64,000 bases of DNA, taken from assembly GCA_937918935.1 (NCBI GenBank), contig CAKZSI010000039.1:42984-106983 (forward strand), written 5' to 3'. A program made the position numbers and the translations under genes. A model generated the notes under the pieces. The model saw only the letters and a list, made by a program, of their open reading frames with translations. It ran no database searches and had not been told where the DNA came from. Positions 30,360 to 40,104 of the stretch are shown piece by piece (position 1 is the first letter of the stretch; each line of letters begins with the position of its first letter). The DNA comes from an uncultured Chloroflexales bacterium (GTDB taxonomy: Bacteria; Chloroflexota; Chloroflexia; Chloroflexales; Chloroflexaceae).

Positions 30360-31604
30360 TCACGGTCCTAACACCTGCCCTGCCAGGTAATCGGCAATGG
30401 CGTAGACATTGGCGTAGTAATCGTTGCTGAGCACGATCACCGTCACTCCCTGGTCGAGATAGCGCCCGAACCAGGTAGCGGCGCCGCTCATCGAGCCGGG
30501 GTGGTAGACCAGGCGGTGCGGACCGCGCTGCTCGATCTTCCAGCCCAGGCCATAGCCGCCGTGGCCGGGAGTGGTCATACGCGCCACGAGATCGGGGGGC
30601 AGCACCCTGCCGGCATCGAGGGCCTGGGCCAGTTTGAAGAGATCCTCGACGCTGGAATACAGATCGCCGGCGGCGAAGAGGTTGCTCACATCGAGAGGAA
30701 TATCCAGTTGCCCCCCGGCATAGCCGCGCGTCCCGTTGAGCGGGCCAAAGTCGCCGGGGTCGAGACCCGTATCCTGCATACCGAGGGGCTGAAACAACTC
30801 GCGGCCCAGAAACTCCTCGTAGCTCACTCCCGCGACCTGTTCGATCAATCGGCCCAGGACCACGTAGTTCGAGTTGGTGTAGTGATACAGCGTGCCAGGA
30901 ACGAAACCGAGCGGCAGGTCGCGAAAGCGAGCGATGGTTTGATCCGGGGTGGATGGCAACAGTTCCAACTCGGCAAACTCAGCAAAATCGGTATAGTTTG
31001 CCAGACCGGAGGAATGGCTGAGGAGATGGGCCACCGTAATTGGCCCCCAGGCCGGCGGGCAGGTATCGAGGTACGCGCAGACCGAGGCGTCAAGGTCCAG
31101 CTTCCCGGCCGCCGCCAGGCGCAGCACACCGAGGGCGGTGAGCGGCTTGGTCACCGAGGCCAGGCGGTAGCGGGTGCTCGCGGTTGCGGCGATGCCCTCC
31201 TCACGGTTGGCCAGACCATAGCCCCGGCTTAGCAGAACACGACCCCTGGCCGCCACCAGCACCGAGCCGCTGAACGCGCCCTGCTGGGCCAGCGAAGCCA
31301 TGTAGGCGTCCATCTGCGCGGCGCGGTCGAGCAGGTCCGCTGGAAGGGGCGCGCCATCGCCGGTACGGGCCGGGGCCAGCACCGCGGCCAGTGGCGGCGC
31401 CGCGGGCGGCTCAAGGGCCAGGGTCGCGGCCATCTCCGGCGCGGGGGTGACGGTGGGTAAGATGGTGGGGCCGAGCACGGCGGTCGGAGCGGCGACGAAG
31501 GCCGACACTCGCAACCCGCGCCCGCTGGTAAAGGGGAGGCTGCACGTGGTCAGCAATACCAACAGACAGACGGCAAGCCCGATCAGGCGGGCATAGTGAC
31601 GCAT
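30360..31604 (-). CDS. serine beta-lactamase-like hydrolase (class C / EstB type), lipoprotein or secreted
   Basis: A 414-residue exported protein. Residues 1-21 form a signal sequence ending LLTTC, an imperfect lipobox. After a 90-residue Pro/Ala-rich linker the penicillin-binding fold shows the three catalytic motifs: SVTK (S-x-x-K, in RYRLASVTKPLTALG), YTNSN (Y-x-N, in YHYTNSNYVVLG) and HPG (in VYHPGSMSG). This family includes D-Ala-D-Ala peptidases, esterases and class C lactamases; substrate is not deducible. The start has a strong GGGAGGAG site. A TATAAT about 58 bp upstream may be its promoter. Confidence 0.85.
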   Translation of the reverse strand: MRHYARLIGLAVCLLVLLTTCSLPFTSGRGLRVSAFVAAPTAVLGPTILPTVTPAPEMAATLALEPPAAPPLAAVLAPARTGDGAPLPADLLDRAAQMDAYMASLAQQGAFSGSVLVAARGRVLLSRGYGLANREEGIAATASTRYRLASVTKPLTALGVLRLAAAGKLDLDASVCAYLDTCPPAWGPITVAHLLSHSSGLANYTDFAEFAELELLPSTPDQTIARFRDLPLGFVPGTLYHYTNSNYVVLGRLIEQVAGVSYEEFLGRELFQPLGMQDTGLDPGDFGPLNGTRGYAGGQLDIPLDVSNLFAAGDLYSSVEDLFKLAQALDAGRVLPPDLVARMTTPGHGGYGLGWKIEQRGPHRLVYHPGSMSGAATWFGRYLDQGVTVIVLSNDYYANVYAIADYLAGQVLGP

Positions 31605-31661
31605 GGCTCCTCCCGGGGGGCGCGCAGGGCCGCGATAGCCTGTAGAATAGGCGCCACGAAG

Positions 31662-31667
31662 ATTATA
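31662..31667 (-). promoter_or_regulatory. candidate -10 box (TATAAT) for the beta-lactamase-like gene
   Basis: Perfect TATAAT on the - strand, 58 bp before the start codon; the region where a -35 should lie has no good match. Confidence 0.35.
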
Positions 31668-31802
31668 CACTAGTATCGAACTTAGCGCGACAGGAGAACC
31701 ATGCCCGGCGGGGGATGTAAAACGATGACCGGGTGACAGATGGGGCATTGTTCACCCCGCCACTGTCACCCGGTCGCCAGTTCGTCCCGGCGCTGCGAGG
31801 GG

Positions 31803-32216
31803 CTACGTTCGCGCCAGGGTGATGATCGTCGGCACCTGGTCGAACATCCAGAAGCTGATCGGCAAGCCGATAATCACCGCCGAGAGCGCCCAGGCGATCG
31901 AGAGCCACACGGCGCTCAGCCACCACCCCACCAGCAGGAACCACAACGCCCGCACCAGGAACGGTCGCTGCGGAATGTTCTTCCGGTAGATCTCGCCGCT
32001 GGCGCTCACCACCAGGTCGCCCCGTTGCGGGCGCAATGTGGTGACCTGCGGCAGACGGTTGAGCATCCACAGGCCCAGCGGCAGTCCAATAATCGTTACG
32101 CAGAGCACCCAGGCCACCGCGGCCCAGATCGCGCTGAACCACAATCCGAACACCAGAAAATAAATCGCGCGGAGGAGCAGGTTCACCCCGCGCTCCTGAC
32201 GTACTATCGTTGTCAT
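31803..32216 (-). CDS. YccF-domain inner-membrane protein
   Basis: A 137-residue protein made of two homologous halves, each with a pair of hydrophobic helices and a repeated pattern: LWFSAIWAAVAWVLCVTIIGLPLGLWMLNRLPQ, then WWLSAVWLSIAWALSAVIIGLPISFWMFDQVP. That duplicated IGLPxxxWM motif is diagnostic of YccF. The function is unknown; in enterobacteria yccF lies near a helicase gene, which is not the case here. The 109-bp gap upstream, before the lipoate-ligase-like gene, holds no obvious signal, so it may be a late member of that operon. Confidence 0.85.
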   Translation of the reverse strand: MTTIVRQERGVNLLLRAIYFLVFGLWFSAIWAAVAWVLCVTIIGLPLGLWMLNRLPQVTTLRPQRGDLVVSASGEIYRKNIPQRPFLVRALWFLLVGWWLSAVWLSIAWALSAVIIGLPISFWMFDQVPTIITLART

Positions 32217-32325
32217 TGTTCCGTCATCCTCTCATAAACCCGGCTCACAACACGCGAACCGCTCCGCCTGCTATGACGACCGGTACGCCGAAAAGGTTGC
32301 GTGTCTGGCCGATGCCCTGGCCCGG

Positions 32326-33150
32326 CTACGTCATGGGCGCGTAGCGCGCCCGCGCGGCGGCGGCGGCCGCCAGTTCGTCTTCGCGCCAGCCCGCGGGCGC
32401 CAGGACCACGCCGTGCCGATCGGCCAGCGCCCCGGCGAAGGCGACGATGATGCGCTCTGGCGGGGGCGGCGCGGGCAGCAGATCGGCCAGCCCCGCGACC
32501 CGCCCATCCAGGAGCGTTGCCAGGCGCTCGCGCTCCGCGGGGGGCAGGCGCAGCAGCGCGGCCAGTTCGCGGCCCGGCCAGCGGCTGTAGAGGCCCACCT
32601 GCAACAGGGCGCCGGGGCGCCGGCGGATCTGCGAGAAGCCCACCACTTTCCGCTCGTTGGCCAACACTTCGTAGGGCGACCATCCGCCGAAGCAGGCCAG
32701 GCGAGCCAGGGGATCGAGGGTCCGCGCGTCGGCGCGGGACTCGGGGATGCTGACCAGCCGCGCGGCAAGACCAAGCTCGCGCAGGGCAGCGACCCACACC
32801 TCGCCGAGCCAGCGGTACGACTCGCTGACATCCTGCTGATGCAACGGGTGATCGGCAGGCAGAGCGATGTCCTGCATCAAAAAACCTGGCGCGAACAGCA
32901 CCGCCGCGCCGCCGGAGGCGCGTTTATGCAGAGTGACGCCCGCCGCCGCCAGTTCGGATGTGTCCACGTCGGTGAGGCGCTGGCCCGAGCCGATCACCAG
33001 GGCCGGCTGGCGGGCGCCGTACCAGCGCAGCGCCGGGCGCGGCATATGTGTCAGGCCGGCCAGCAGGGCCTCGGCAGCGGCCAGTTCAACCTCCGGCGGT
33101 TCCTCACTGTAGGGCAGCAGGCGCCAGGGGGTGGCAGGTATGCGGCTCAT
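32326..33150 (-). CDS. lipoate-protein ligase / lipoyl-octanoyl transferase-like (BPL_LplA_LipB)
   Basis: A 274-residue protein of the biotin/lipoate ligase fold. It has the substrate loop HKRASGGAAVLFAPG, corresponding to RRxSGGGxV of LplA, LMQDIALP, and the lysine loop in ANERKVVGFSQIRRRPGALLQVGLY. The RxSGG Gly-rich loop binds the lipoyl- or octanoyl-adenylate. It would attach lipoate or octanoate to the E2 or H proteins of 2-oxoacid dehydrogenases or the glycine cleavage system. The C-terminal LplA accessory domain is not obvious, so it may be a LipM-like transferase. It lies 24 bp after the IclR gene. Confidence 0.75.
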   Translation of the reverse strand: MSRIPATPWRLLPYSEEPPEVELAAAEALLAGLTHMPRPALRWYGARQPALVIGSGQRLTDVDTSELAAAGVTLHKRASGGAAVLFAPGFLMQDIALPADHPLHQQDVSESYRWLGEVWVAALRELGLAARLVSIPESRADARTLDPLARLACFGGWSPYEVLANERKVVGFSQIRRRPGALLQVGLYSRWPGRELAALLRLPPAERERLATLLDGRVAGLADLLPAPPPPERIIVAFAGALADRHGVVLAPAGWREDELAAAAAARARYAPMT

Positions 33151-33174
33151 TGTCGGTTGAAAGCGAGGGCTGGA

Positions 33175-33945
33175 TCACGCGACATGCCCGAGGCACGCTG
33201 AGATCCGCCGGGCGGTGGCAACCACCAGTTCGATAACCCGAGGGATACTCGCGGCGCCGATACGCTGTTCAGGGCCGGCGGCGCCGATTGCGGCGACAAC
33301 CTGGCCGCTGCGGTCGTAGAGCGGCGCAGCGGCGCAGAAAATGCCGGATACGGTTTCACCGTGATTAAGTGCATAGCCACGGGCGCGGATCTGGGCGATT
33401 TCATCCCGCAGGCGGGGCGGATCAACGATGGTGCAAGGCGTAAACGCCTGCAACGGGCCAGCAAGAATGCGCTCGATTTCGGTTTCAGGCAACGCACTCA
33501 GCAGCACCTTGCCAAGGGCGCCGCTATGTAGCGGCCAGCGTGACCCGAGGGTCACGTCGGTACGAATCGCCTGTTCGCTGAGAATAGTGTCAATATACAC
33601 GATATGGTCGCCATCGCGAACCCCCAGAAAGACCGTTTCGTGCGTCGCGCGCATCAGGTCAACCAGGTGCGGGCGGGCAAGTGATGGCAACCCGGCTTTG
33701 TTCAACTGGCGCATCCCCAGCTCGAGGGGTTTCAACCCCAGCATCCAGTGGCGTGTCACAGTATCCTGACAGACATAGCCACGCTCCTGCAAAATCTGGA
33801 GCAGGCGATGGCACGTGCTCGGGCTTAACTCGATCTGCTGGGCAAGATCGCGGATTCCGATTGGATAGGGTTGCGCAGCGAGAAACTCCAGAATATCCAG
33901 ACCGCGCTGCAAGAGGCGGCTGTGGCGATCATCATGCATTGTCAT
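33175..33945 (-). CDS. IclR-family transcriptional regulator
   Basis: A 256-residue regulator. Residues 8-70 form the winged helix-turn-helix (RGLDILEFLAAQP, then IRDLAQQIELSPSTCHRLLQILQERGYV). Residues 85-250 form the IclR effector domain (DGDHIVYIDTI, RWPLHSGALGKVLLSALPE, GYALNHGETVSGIFCAAAPLYDRSGQVVAAIG), which binds small organic acids. The start codon overlaps the DUF1445 gene stop (ATGA). It is the natural candidate to control the Liv-type transporter operon upstream on the same strand, whose promoter carries GGAAC/GTTCC repeats like the palindromes IclR proteins bind. Confidence 0.9.
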   Translation of the reverse strand: MTMHDDRHSRLLQRGLDILEFLAAQPYPIGIRDLAQQIELSPSTCHRLLQILQERGYVCQDTVTRHWMLGLKPLELGMRQLNKAGLPSLARPHLVDLMRATHETVFLGVRDGDHIVYIDTILSEQAIRTDVTLGSRWPLHSGALGKVLLSALPETEIERILAGPLQAFTPCTIVDPPRLRDEIAQIRARGYALNHGETVSGIFCAAAPLYDRSGQVVAAIGAAGPEQRIGAASIPRVIELVVATARRISACLGHVA

Positions 33946-34775
33946 GGCCGTACCGGCGAGAGAGTCCGTTCTGCGAGCGCCGCGATAGGCAAATCGGCGA
34001 CCAGCATATGGCCCGGGGCGTGCGTAATCATCAGAGAGACCCGACTTTCCAGCGCTACAGCCTGAGGAGTCACCCCACAGGCCCAGAATACAGGCACATC
34101 GCCGGGTTGGGCGACAACCGGCTCACCCCAGTCTGGTCGGTTCAAATCAGCGATGCCCAGTGACGCAGGATCGCCGATCTGGACAGGAGCACCGTGGAGC
34201 AAGGGATAACGGGCGCTAATTGCTGCGGCCTGCGCGACCAGAGCTGCCGGCATCGGGCGATAGGTCACCACGAGGTTACCCCGGAACGGCCCGGCCGGAA
34301 GGCAGGGTTGAGTAGTGCGAAACATTGGCACATTGCGTCCCTGTTCGACGTGGCGCACCGGCAAACCAGCGGCCAGCAGCGCTCCATCGAAGCCAAAGGA
34401 GCAGCCGAGCAGAAACGCGACCAGATCATCGCGCCAGAGATCGCGCAGATCATCAACTTCCGTGACGAACCGTCCTTCGCGATAGACTCGATAGCGCGGG
34501 ATATCAAAACGCACATCGGCATCCGCGGCCAGAGGCGCTGGCACGCGCGGATCGCCGGGAGGCAACACCGCCAGCAGCGGGCAGGGTTGTGGATTGCGTT
34601 CGCAGAACAATTGAAAAGCGGCCGCCTCATTGGCAGGCAGAACCACCAGGTTCGCCTGAACGTATCCAGGCGCCAGGCACTCGGTCGAACGGCGCCAGAG
34701 GCCATTGCGGATGGCCGCGCGAATAGCCGCCGGTCTGGTTTCGTGGGCGAACCGGGGCTTCAGGTGATGAGACAT
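33942..34775 (-). CDS. DUF1445 / putative hydro-lyase (D-glutamate cyclase-like)
   Basis: A 277-residue protein of the YcsI/UPF0317 family, normal length. Hallmarks visible are RPAAIRAAIRNGLWRRSTECLAPGYVQANLVVLP, FLLGCSFGFDGALLAAGLPVRH, NVPMFRTT, GDVPVFWACGVTPQAVAL and ITHAPGHMLV. The mammalian relative carries D-glutamate cyclase activity (D-glutamate to 5-oxo-D-proline); bacterial members often lie with allophanate/5-oxoprolinase genes. Start 34775 is chosen for its GAGGACT ribosome site; a GTG at 34784 is in frame. Its place between an amino-acid-type ABC transporter and an IclR regulator suggests catabolism of the transported compound. Confidence 0.8.
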   Translation of the reverse strand: MSHHLKPRFAHETRPAAIRAAIRNGLWRRSTECLAPGYVQANLVVLPANEAAAFQLFCERNPQPCPLLAVLPPGDPRVPAPLAADADVRFDIPRYRVYREGRFVTEVDDLRDLWRDDLVAFLLGCSFGFDGALLAAGLPVRHVEQGRNVPMFRTTQPCLPAGPFRGNLVVTYRPMPAALVAQAAAISARYPLLHGAPVQIGDPASLGIADLNRPDWGEPVVAQPGDVPVFWACGVTPQAVALESRVSLMITHAPGHMLVADLPIAALAERTLSPVRP

Positions 34776-34808
34776 AGTCCTCACAAACCCTCTACGCCGG
34801 CAGCGAGG

Positions 34809-34828
34809 CGAGGAAACCTGGCTTCCCC
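34809..34828. repeat. family-2 palindrome, copy 8 (degenerate)
   Basis: GCGAGGAAACC-T-GGCTTCCCCGC, two mismatches in the stem, outer GCG/CGC kept. It lies in the 71-bp gap between livF and the DUF1445 gene, inside the operon. Confidence 0.5.
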
Positions 34829-34846
34829 GCTTAACGAAGCAGCGCG

Positions 34847-35567
<721 letters not shown>

Positions 35568-35584
<17 letters not shown>

Positions 35585-36296
35585 AACTGGACCCCAGATA
35601 CGCCGCGATGACTTCTGGATTACGGGTGATACTGTCGGGAGAGCCTTCGGCGATCTTTTTGCCGTAGTTTAACACTAAGACCCGATTCGATAATGGCAGC
35701 AATACATCCATAATATGTTCGATAAGCAAAATAGAAATCCCTCGCCTCTGGATGGCCCGCACCAGCGTGACCGCCTGCTGGCGTTCCTGAGCGTTGAGGC
35801 CGCTCATCACCTCATCAAGCATAAGCAGCCGTGGTTGGGTTGCCAGCGCGCGCGCCACCTCGAGGCGTTTCTTGTCGGCAATGGTCAGATTCTTGCCAGG
35901 AGTATGGGCGCGGGCCTCAAGGCCAGTGAAGGCCAGGACTTCTTCCGCGATCTGCCGCGCTTCGCGCATGGCGTGAGTGCGTAGAAAGGCGCCGACCATC
36001 ACATTTTGCAACACAGTGAGGTCGGGTAAGGCGCGGACGATCTGGAACGTGCGCACCAGACCGCGCCGGCAGATGCGATCAGGGCGCATGCCGGTAATAT
36101 CTTCACCCGCAAAACGCACCTGCCCACGGGTGGGCTTCAGGAATCCGGCGATACAGGCGAAGAGCGTGGTCTTGCCGGCGCCGTTTGGCCCGATAACGCC
36201 CAGCACCTCACCCTCATGGAGCGTGAAGGAGATCCGGTCATTGGCCACCAGGCCGCCGAACGCCATGGTCAGGTCGGTAACTTCGAGCAAGCTCAT
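35568..36296 (-). CDS. livG: branched-chain amino acid-type ABC transporter, ATPase LivG
   Basis: A 242-residue ATPase. Walker A GPNGAGKTTLF, RTFQIVRALPDLTVLQNVMVG (typical LivG Q-loop region) and Walker B LLMLDEVMSGLNAQE are present. The usual LSxGQ signature is altered to NLTIADKKRLEVARAL, a form known in some Liv-type transporters (T-I-A-D-K-K-R). The switch His is in LLIEHIMD. It overlaps livM by 4 bp and livF by 17 bp. Confidence 0.9.
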
Positions 36297-37345
36297 GAGC
36301 GGAGGCTCTCTTCCATTTGAGTGTCGGCAGGAGCAGCAGGGGCCACCGACGTGCGCTGACGGGGGCGAAAGCGCTCAGGAAGGCCAGTCAGCCCCGCAGG
36401 TTGAAAGACCGCGATGACCATGATGAGCAACCCGTAGATTACCAGATCGAAGGCCGTTCCCCGCCCGCCTAACTGGCTGCGGGTCGCCTCGGCGAGTGGT
36501 ATCAGCACTACCGCGCCCAGGAACGGCCCCCAGAGACTGCCGGCGCCGCCCAGGATCGCCACCAGGGCGATCAACACCGAGAGTGACAGACCAAACACGG
36601 TTTCCGGGTCAACGAATAGCAAGTACTGGGCATAAAACGTTCCGATCAGCGCCGTACAGGCGGAGCTGATCAACAGTGCGATCAGCTTATAGCGCGCCAC
36701 CGGTACACCAATGGCCGCAGCGGCGGTCTGATCGTTCTTAATGGCGCGCAGGAAGAACCCGATCCACGAACGGTCAAGCAGCGTGGCCACCACCTGTACC
36801 ACGCCCAGGACACCCAGAGCCAGATAAACATATGGTAGTTTACTGCTGTTGAATTGTAGCATCCACCACGAATCGGTCGGGCGTCCCTGCATATCACGGG
36901 TGATTGGCAGGGAGATGCCTGCGGCGCCGCCCACGAACTCGAGATTCTGGAAGACTACCAGGGCGATTTCCGCGAGGGCGATAGTGGCAATGGCCAGATA
37001 ATGGCCGGCCAGACGAAATACGGGATACCCGATCAGCAGCGCCAGAACCATCGCCAGCGCCATACCTGCCAGAGCGCCGAGCCACGGCGAGAGCTGGGCG
37101 CGCACCAGCAACAGGGAGGAGGTGTATGCGCCGATGCCGAAAAAAATGGCATTCCCCAGGGATATCTGGCCGGCGAAGCCGCCCAGAATGTTCCATGCCT
37201 GAGCCAGGGCGGCATAGATGCCGATCAGGATCAGGGTGTGGTGGAACACATTGTTGTTGATCAGCAGTGGTGTGGTCACAAGGATGCCGATCACGACCGC
37301 AAGGGCGGTCAGAGTCAGCGGTGCGGGCAGGCGACGATCGAGCAT
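36293..37345 (-). CDS. livM: branched-chain amino acid-type ABC transporter, permease LivM
   Basis: A 350-residue permease with about nine hydrophobic helices. Family marks are NILGGFAGQISLGNAIFFGIGAY near the N-terminus and the cytoplasmic coupling region RAIKNDQTAAAAIGVPVARYKL. AGG-GG lies upstream of the ATG. It lies 11 bp after livH and shares a 4-bp overlap with livG. The C-terminal 30 residues are hydrophilic and poorly conserved. Confidence 0.9.
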   Translation of the reverse strand: MLDRRLPAPLTLTALAVVIGILVTTPLLINNNVFHHTLILIGIYAALAQAWNILGGFAGQISLGNAIFFGIGAYTSSLLLVRAQLSPWLGALAGMALAMVLALLIGYPVFRLAGHYLAIATIALAEIALVVFQNLEFVGGAAGISLPITRDMQGRPTDSWWMLQFNSSKLPYVYLALGVLGVVQVVATLLDRSWIGFFLRAIKNDQTAAAAIGVPVARYKLIALLISSACTALIGTFYAQYLLFVDPETVFGLSLSVLIALVAILGGAGSLWGPFLGAVVLIPLAEATRSQLGGRGTAFDLVIYGLLIMVIAVFQPAGLTGLPERFRPRQRTSVAPAAPADTQMEESLRS

Positions 37346-37356
37346 GGTCGCCCCTT

Positions 37357-38241
37357 TCAGTAGCGCCCAAACAAACCCTGGGGGCGTACTAATACAACCA
37401 GCAGATAGAGCGTGAAGACCAGGGCGTACTTATACGCCGGGGGAATGCCGAGCAGCAGCGGCGCGACAATCTCCACCAGGCCTACCATGATCCCGGCAAT
37501 GAGGGCCCCGGTGATGCTGCCAAAGCCTCCAAGGGCCACAATAATGTAGGCCAGGAGGGCAAAGGTCACTCCGACACTCGGATAAATATAGTAAAAACTG
37601 GCCAGCACTGCGCCGGCAATCCCCACGCAGGCCGCAGCAATGCCCCATCCCAGGTCGAACATGCGTCCGGCGGGGATGCCCATCAATGCCGCGGTGCTGC
37701 GGTCCTCGGCGACAGCCTGGAGCGCCAGTCCCAGCCGCGTTCGTCTGATCAGCAGCCCCAGCAGGGCAAACGCGACTGCGGCAATCACTGCTGCAACCAG
37801 TTGCGGCACGCCGATGAACACGTCCCTGCCGAGGGCGATACGTCCGCCAGCAACCCGCGACAGGAATGGATCCTGGATCGCACGGAAATCGGCCGTCCAG
37901 AGATACTGGGCGCTGGCGCGCAAGAAGAGGCCCAGGCCGAAGGTCGCGAAAATCTGCGCCAGGGCCGGGGCGTTGAGTACACGCATCACCAGGAGTCGAT
38001 TGGTCAACACGCCGACCCCGAACATCAGCGCCGCGGTAATGGGCAGGCTCGCCAGCGGATCAAGCCGCCAGAGTTCCCACATCCAGAACGAACTGAACAT
38101 CGCCAGCATCAGGAATTCGCCATGGGCGAAGTTGACGATCTCCATCAGCCCGAAGATCAGCGAGAGACCCGCAGCGATGAGGGCGTAGATCATGCCGATC
38201 AAGGCCCCTGATAGCACCGCCTGTACGATTGTAGCATCCAT
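37357..38241 (-). CDS. livH: branched-chain amino acid-type ABC transporter, permease LivH
   Basis: A 294-residue permease with about eight hydrophobic helices. It carries the LivH signatures GLSLIFGLMEIVNFAHGEFLML and VAEDRSTAALMGIPAGRMFDLGWGIAAA (coupling helix) and ends VRPQGLFGRY, a common LivH C-terminus. It is separated from the binding-protein gene by 138 bp that contain a stable hairpin. Confidence 0.9.
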   Translation of the reverse strand: MDATIVQAVLSGALIGMIYALIAAGLSLIFGLMEIVNFAHGEFLMLAMFSSFWMWELWRLDPLASLPITAALMFGVGVLTNRLLVMRVLNAPALAQIFATFGLGLFLRASAQYLWTADFRAIQDPFLSRVAGGRIALGRDVFIGVPQLVAAVIAAVAFALLGLLIRRTRLGLALQAVAEDRSTAALMGIPAGRMFDLGWGIAAACVGIAGAVLASFYYIYPSVGVTFALLAYIIVALGGFGSITGALIAGIMVGLVEIVAPLLLGIPPAYKYALVFTLYLLVVLVRPQGLFGRY

Positions 38242-38335
38242 AGCAGGCTCGCCTGACGCTTCTTCGCCATAGTCAGCAAAACCCCAGACGCCACGGGGGC
38301 GCCTGCCGGGTTGCCTGACCTGGTGTCATACGGCA

Positions 38336-38367
38336 GGGCGCGGGTCCGGCGAGGTTTTCCCGCGCCC
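38336..38367 (-). promoter_or_regulatory. hairpin between binding-protein and permease genes
   Basis: A 9-bp perfect stem (GGGCGCGGG 38336-38344 with CCCGCGCCC 38359-38367), 14-nt loop, starting 13 bp after the stop codon of the binding-protein gene. Such hairpins typically protect the binding-protein message and reduce read-through, giving more binding protein than permease. No T-run is present. Confidence 0.45.
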
Positions 38368-38379
38368 CATAGCGGTTAC

Positions 38380-39732
38380 TCACCGATTGGCCCACGCGAC
38401 CCCGGGGAACCGCACCTCGGACGAGGCAAACTCGAAGGGATAGACGGTCACGTATGCGCCGTTCTGGCGTTGCACGAGGATGGCCTGACCGAGGCTGTTC
38501 TGTCCCTTTTCGTCGAACTTGATCCCTTGCCAGGGCATAATCAACTGGTCGGCGGGGATGTCGGTAGCGGCAAGCGCGGCGCGGATGGCCTCAGGATCGG
38601 TTGATCCCGCGCGATTGATCGCTTCAGCCAGGGCCATGAAGCCGGTAAAGGCGCGTGCGGGCGCGTCAGTGAGCGGGCGATCGTGGCTCTGCTGGTACAT
38701 CTGGTCGATCCGCGCCGCCAGATCTTTGGCCTGGGTGATGTCGGCGGCATAGGCCGCGCGGGAAAGGATGCCCTCGGCATCAGCGCCGGTGGTTTCCAGG
38801 AAGGCGTTATCGAGGTAGCCGGCGTTCTGAGCGATGATCAACTGTGGCGCGAAGCCGAGTTCGCGGGCTGTCTTCACCGTCAGAATAGCATCATTGACAT
38901 ACGATGATGGCAGCAGCACGTCGGCATTGAAGGACTTGAGCTGCTGGATCTCGCCAGTCAGCGCGGCGCTGCCCGAGCGATACTTCACTTCACCCAGGAC
39001 CGGAACCCCGTATTCTTCCGCAAAACGCTTCTGGGCAGTGGCGCTATTCACGCCGAAGTCGGTATCCTCGTAGAAGAGGGCTACGCCGTTGAGCGTCACC
39101 CCCTGGCGCTCCTGAAAATCCTTGAGGAAGGCGAACATGACCCGCGAGAAGTCGAGGTCAGTGGGCGATGTGCGGAAGAACCAGCGGTAGCCACGTTCGG
39201 TCAGGTCTGGCGATGAGGATGCGCCATTCACGAAGGGAATGCCGGCGCGTTCAGCCACACTGCTCGCAGTTTTGGTCACTGCGCTGTTGTACGCGCCATA
39301 GAGCGCCACCACACCCTGGTTCAACAGTCGCTCCGCCTCGGACTGGCCAATGTCGGCCCTGGCCTGCGAGTCGCCGAAGATCACCTCGATAGGTGCGCCG
39401 CCAAGATTGGGCAGGCCCGTGCCTGGCGCCAGGGCGAACGGCAGATCGCCCATGTCCTGGTTGATAATCGCCAGCGCCAGTTCTATCGCCGCTTTCATAT
39501 CATTGCCCGTCTGCGCCTGTGGCCCACTCAGCGGATAGATGACCCCGATTTTGATGCTCGCCGGGGGGGCCTGACCAGCCGGTGCGGGTGCAGGGGCCCG
39601 GGCCGTGGTCGCAGATGGGGGGGACGCGGGCGCCTGCGCGGATGGCGCGCCGCCACAGCCGGCCAGCGCCACGATCAGGGCCAGGGTCAGTAGCCCGATG
39701 AGTTGCTTGATGACCGACAGTTTACCACTCAC
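38380..39732 (-). CDS. Liv-type ABC substrate-binding lipoprotein
   Basis: A 450-residue exported lipoprotein. From a GTG at 39732 with GGAGG nine bases upstream, the signal peptide ends in the lipobox LAGC (Cys26), followed by a Ser/Pro/Ala linker of about 40 residues. The mature domain is a Periplasmic_binding_protein_6 (LivJ/AmiC) fold beginning IKIGVIYPLSGPQAQTGNDMKAA, with VVALYGAYNSAVTKTAS and FVNGASSSPDLTERGYRWFFRTSPTD. Substrates of relatives include branched-chain amino acids, amides, urea and aromatic acids. It is the first gene of the operon; its promoter and candidate operators lie at 39858-39935. Confidence 0.9.
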   Translation of the reverse strand: MSGKLSVIKQLIGLLTLALIVALAGCGGAPSAQAPASPPSATTARAPAPAPAGQAPPASIKIGVIYPLSGPQAQTGNDMKAAIELALAIINQDMGDLPFALAPGTGLPNLGGAPIEVIFGDSQARADIGQSEAERLLNQGVVALYGAYNSAVTKTASSVAERAGIPFVNGASSSPDLTERGYRWFFRTSPTDLDFSRVMFAFLKDFQERQGVTLNGVALFYEDTDFGVNSATAQKRFAEEYGVPVLGEVKYRSGSAALTGEIQQLKSFNADVLLPSSYVNDAILTVKTARELGFAPQLIIAQNAGYLDNAFLETTGADAEGILSRAAYAADITQAKDLAARIDQMYQQSHDRPLTDAPARAFTGFMALAEAINRAGSTDPEAIRAALAATDIPADQLIMPWQGIKFDEKGQNSLGQAILVQRQNGAYVTVYPFEFASSEVRFPGVAWANR

Positions 39733-39857
39733 GGTCGGTTCCTCCTTCCATAGGCCGCGAAAAACCACATCTCTGCGCACAGAGCGTATACACCACTTCT
39801 GCCAGAGACATCCAGACCCTGGCATAGAGGCGAATACGAGAGGCCGACCCTGGCTAT

Positions 39858-39894
39858 GTTCCGTCAGTTGGAACAATGTTTTGATAGCTGGAAC
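39858..39894. promoter_or_regulatory. candidate IclR operator repeats downstream of the transporter promoter
   Basis: GTTCC (39858-39862) faces GGAAC (39870-39874) as an inverted repeat, and a longer direct repeat TGGAACArTGTT occurs twice, 20 bp apart (39869-39880 and 39889-39900). The centres are two DNA turns apart and lie just after the predicted transcription start, where a bound repressor would block elongation. Inverted GGAA/TTCC half-sites are typical of IclR-family operators. Confidence 0.45.
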
Positions 39895-39906
39895 AGTGTT
39901 AGCGCG

Positions 39907-39935
39907 AGTATAGCACGCTGGCGGTTCAGCGTCAA
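39907..39935 (-). promoter_or_regulatory. strong sigma-70-type promoter of the Liv-type operon
   Basis: TTGACG (39935-39930) and TATACT (39912-39907) with 17-bp spacing, plus a TGn (TGC) extension. The predicted start of transcription is near 39900, giving a leader of about 168 nt that begins with the candidate operator repeats. Confidence 0.6.
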
Positions 39936-40085
39936 GCAGGAATGGCTAGCGTAACAGTTCAGACCCTCTGGGGAAGAGAGTTTTCGGATGCAACCGCCTG
40001 GCTGAGGAGACGGCCACCTTCGTCGCAGGGGTTGAGGCCGCACGTGCCCGTTCTCGAAGCCTCGTGCGCTCTCTGCTATAACGCA

Positions 40086-40104
40086 CGCGGGCGCGACGCC
40101 CGCG
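40086..40104. repeat. family-4 hairpin CGCGGGCG-CGA-CGCCCGCG, copy 1
   Basis: Perfect 8-bp stem followed by ATCCCGGGTTT. The 525-bp gap 39733-40257 contains no gene I can support, only the promoter region and two copies of this repeat. Confidence 0.5.
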
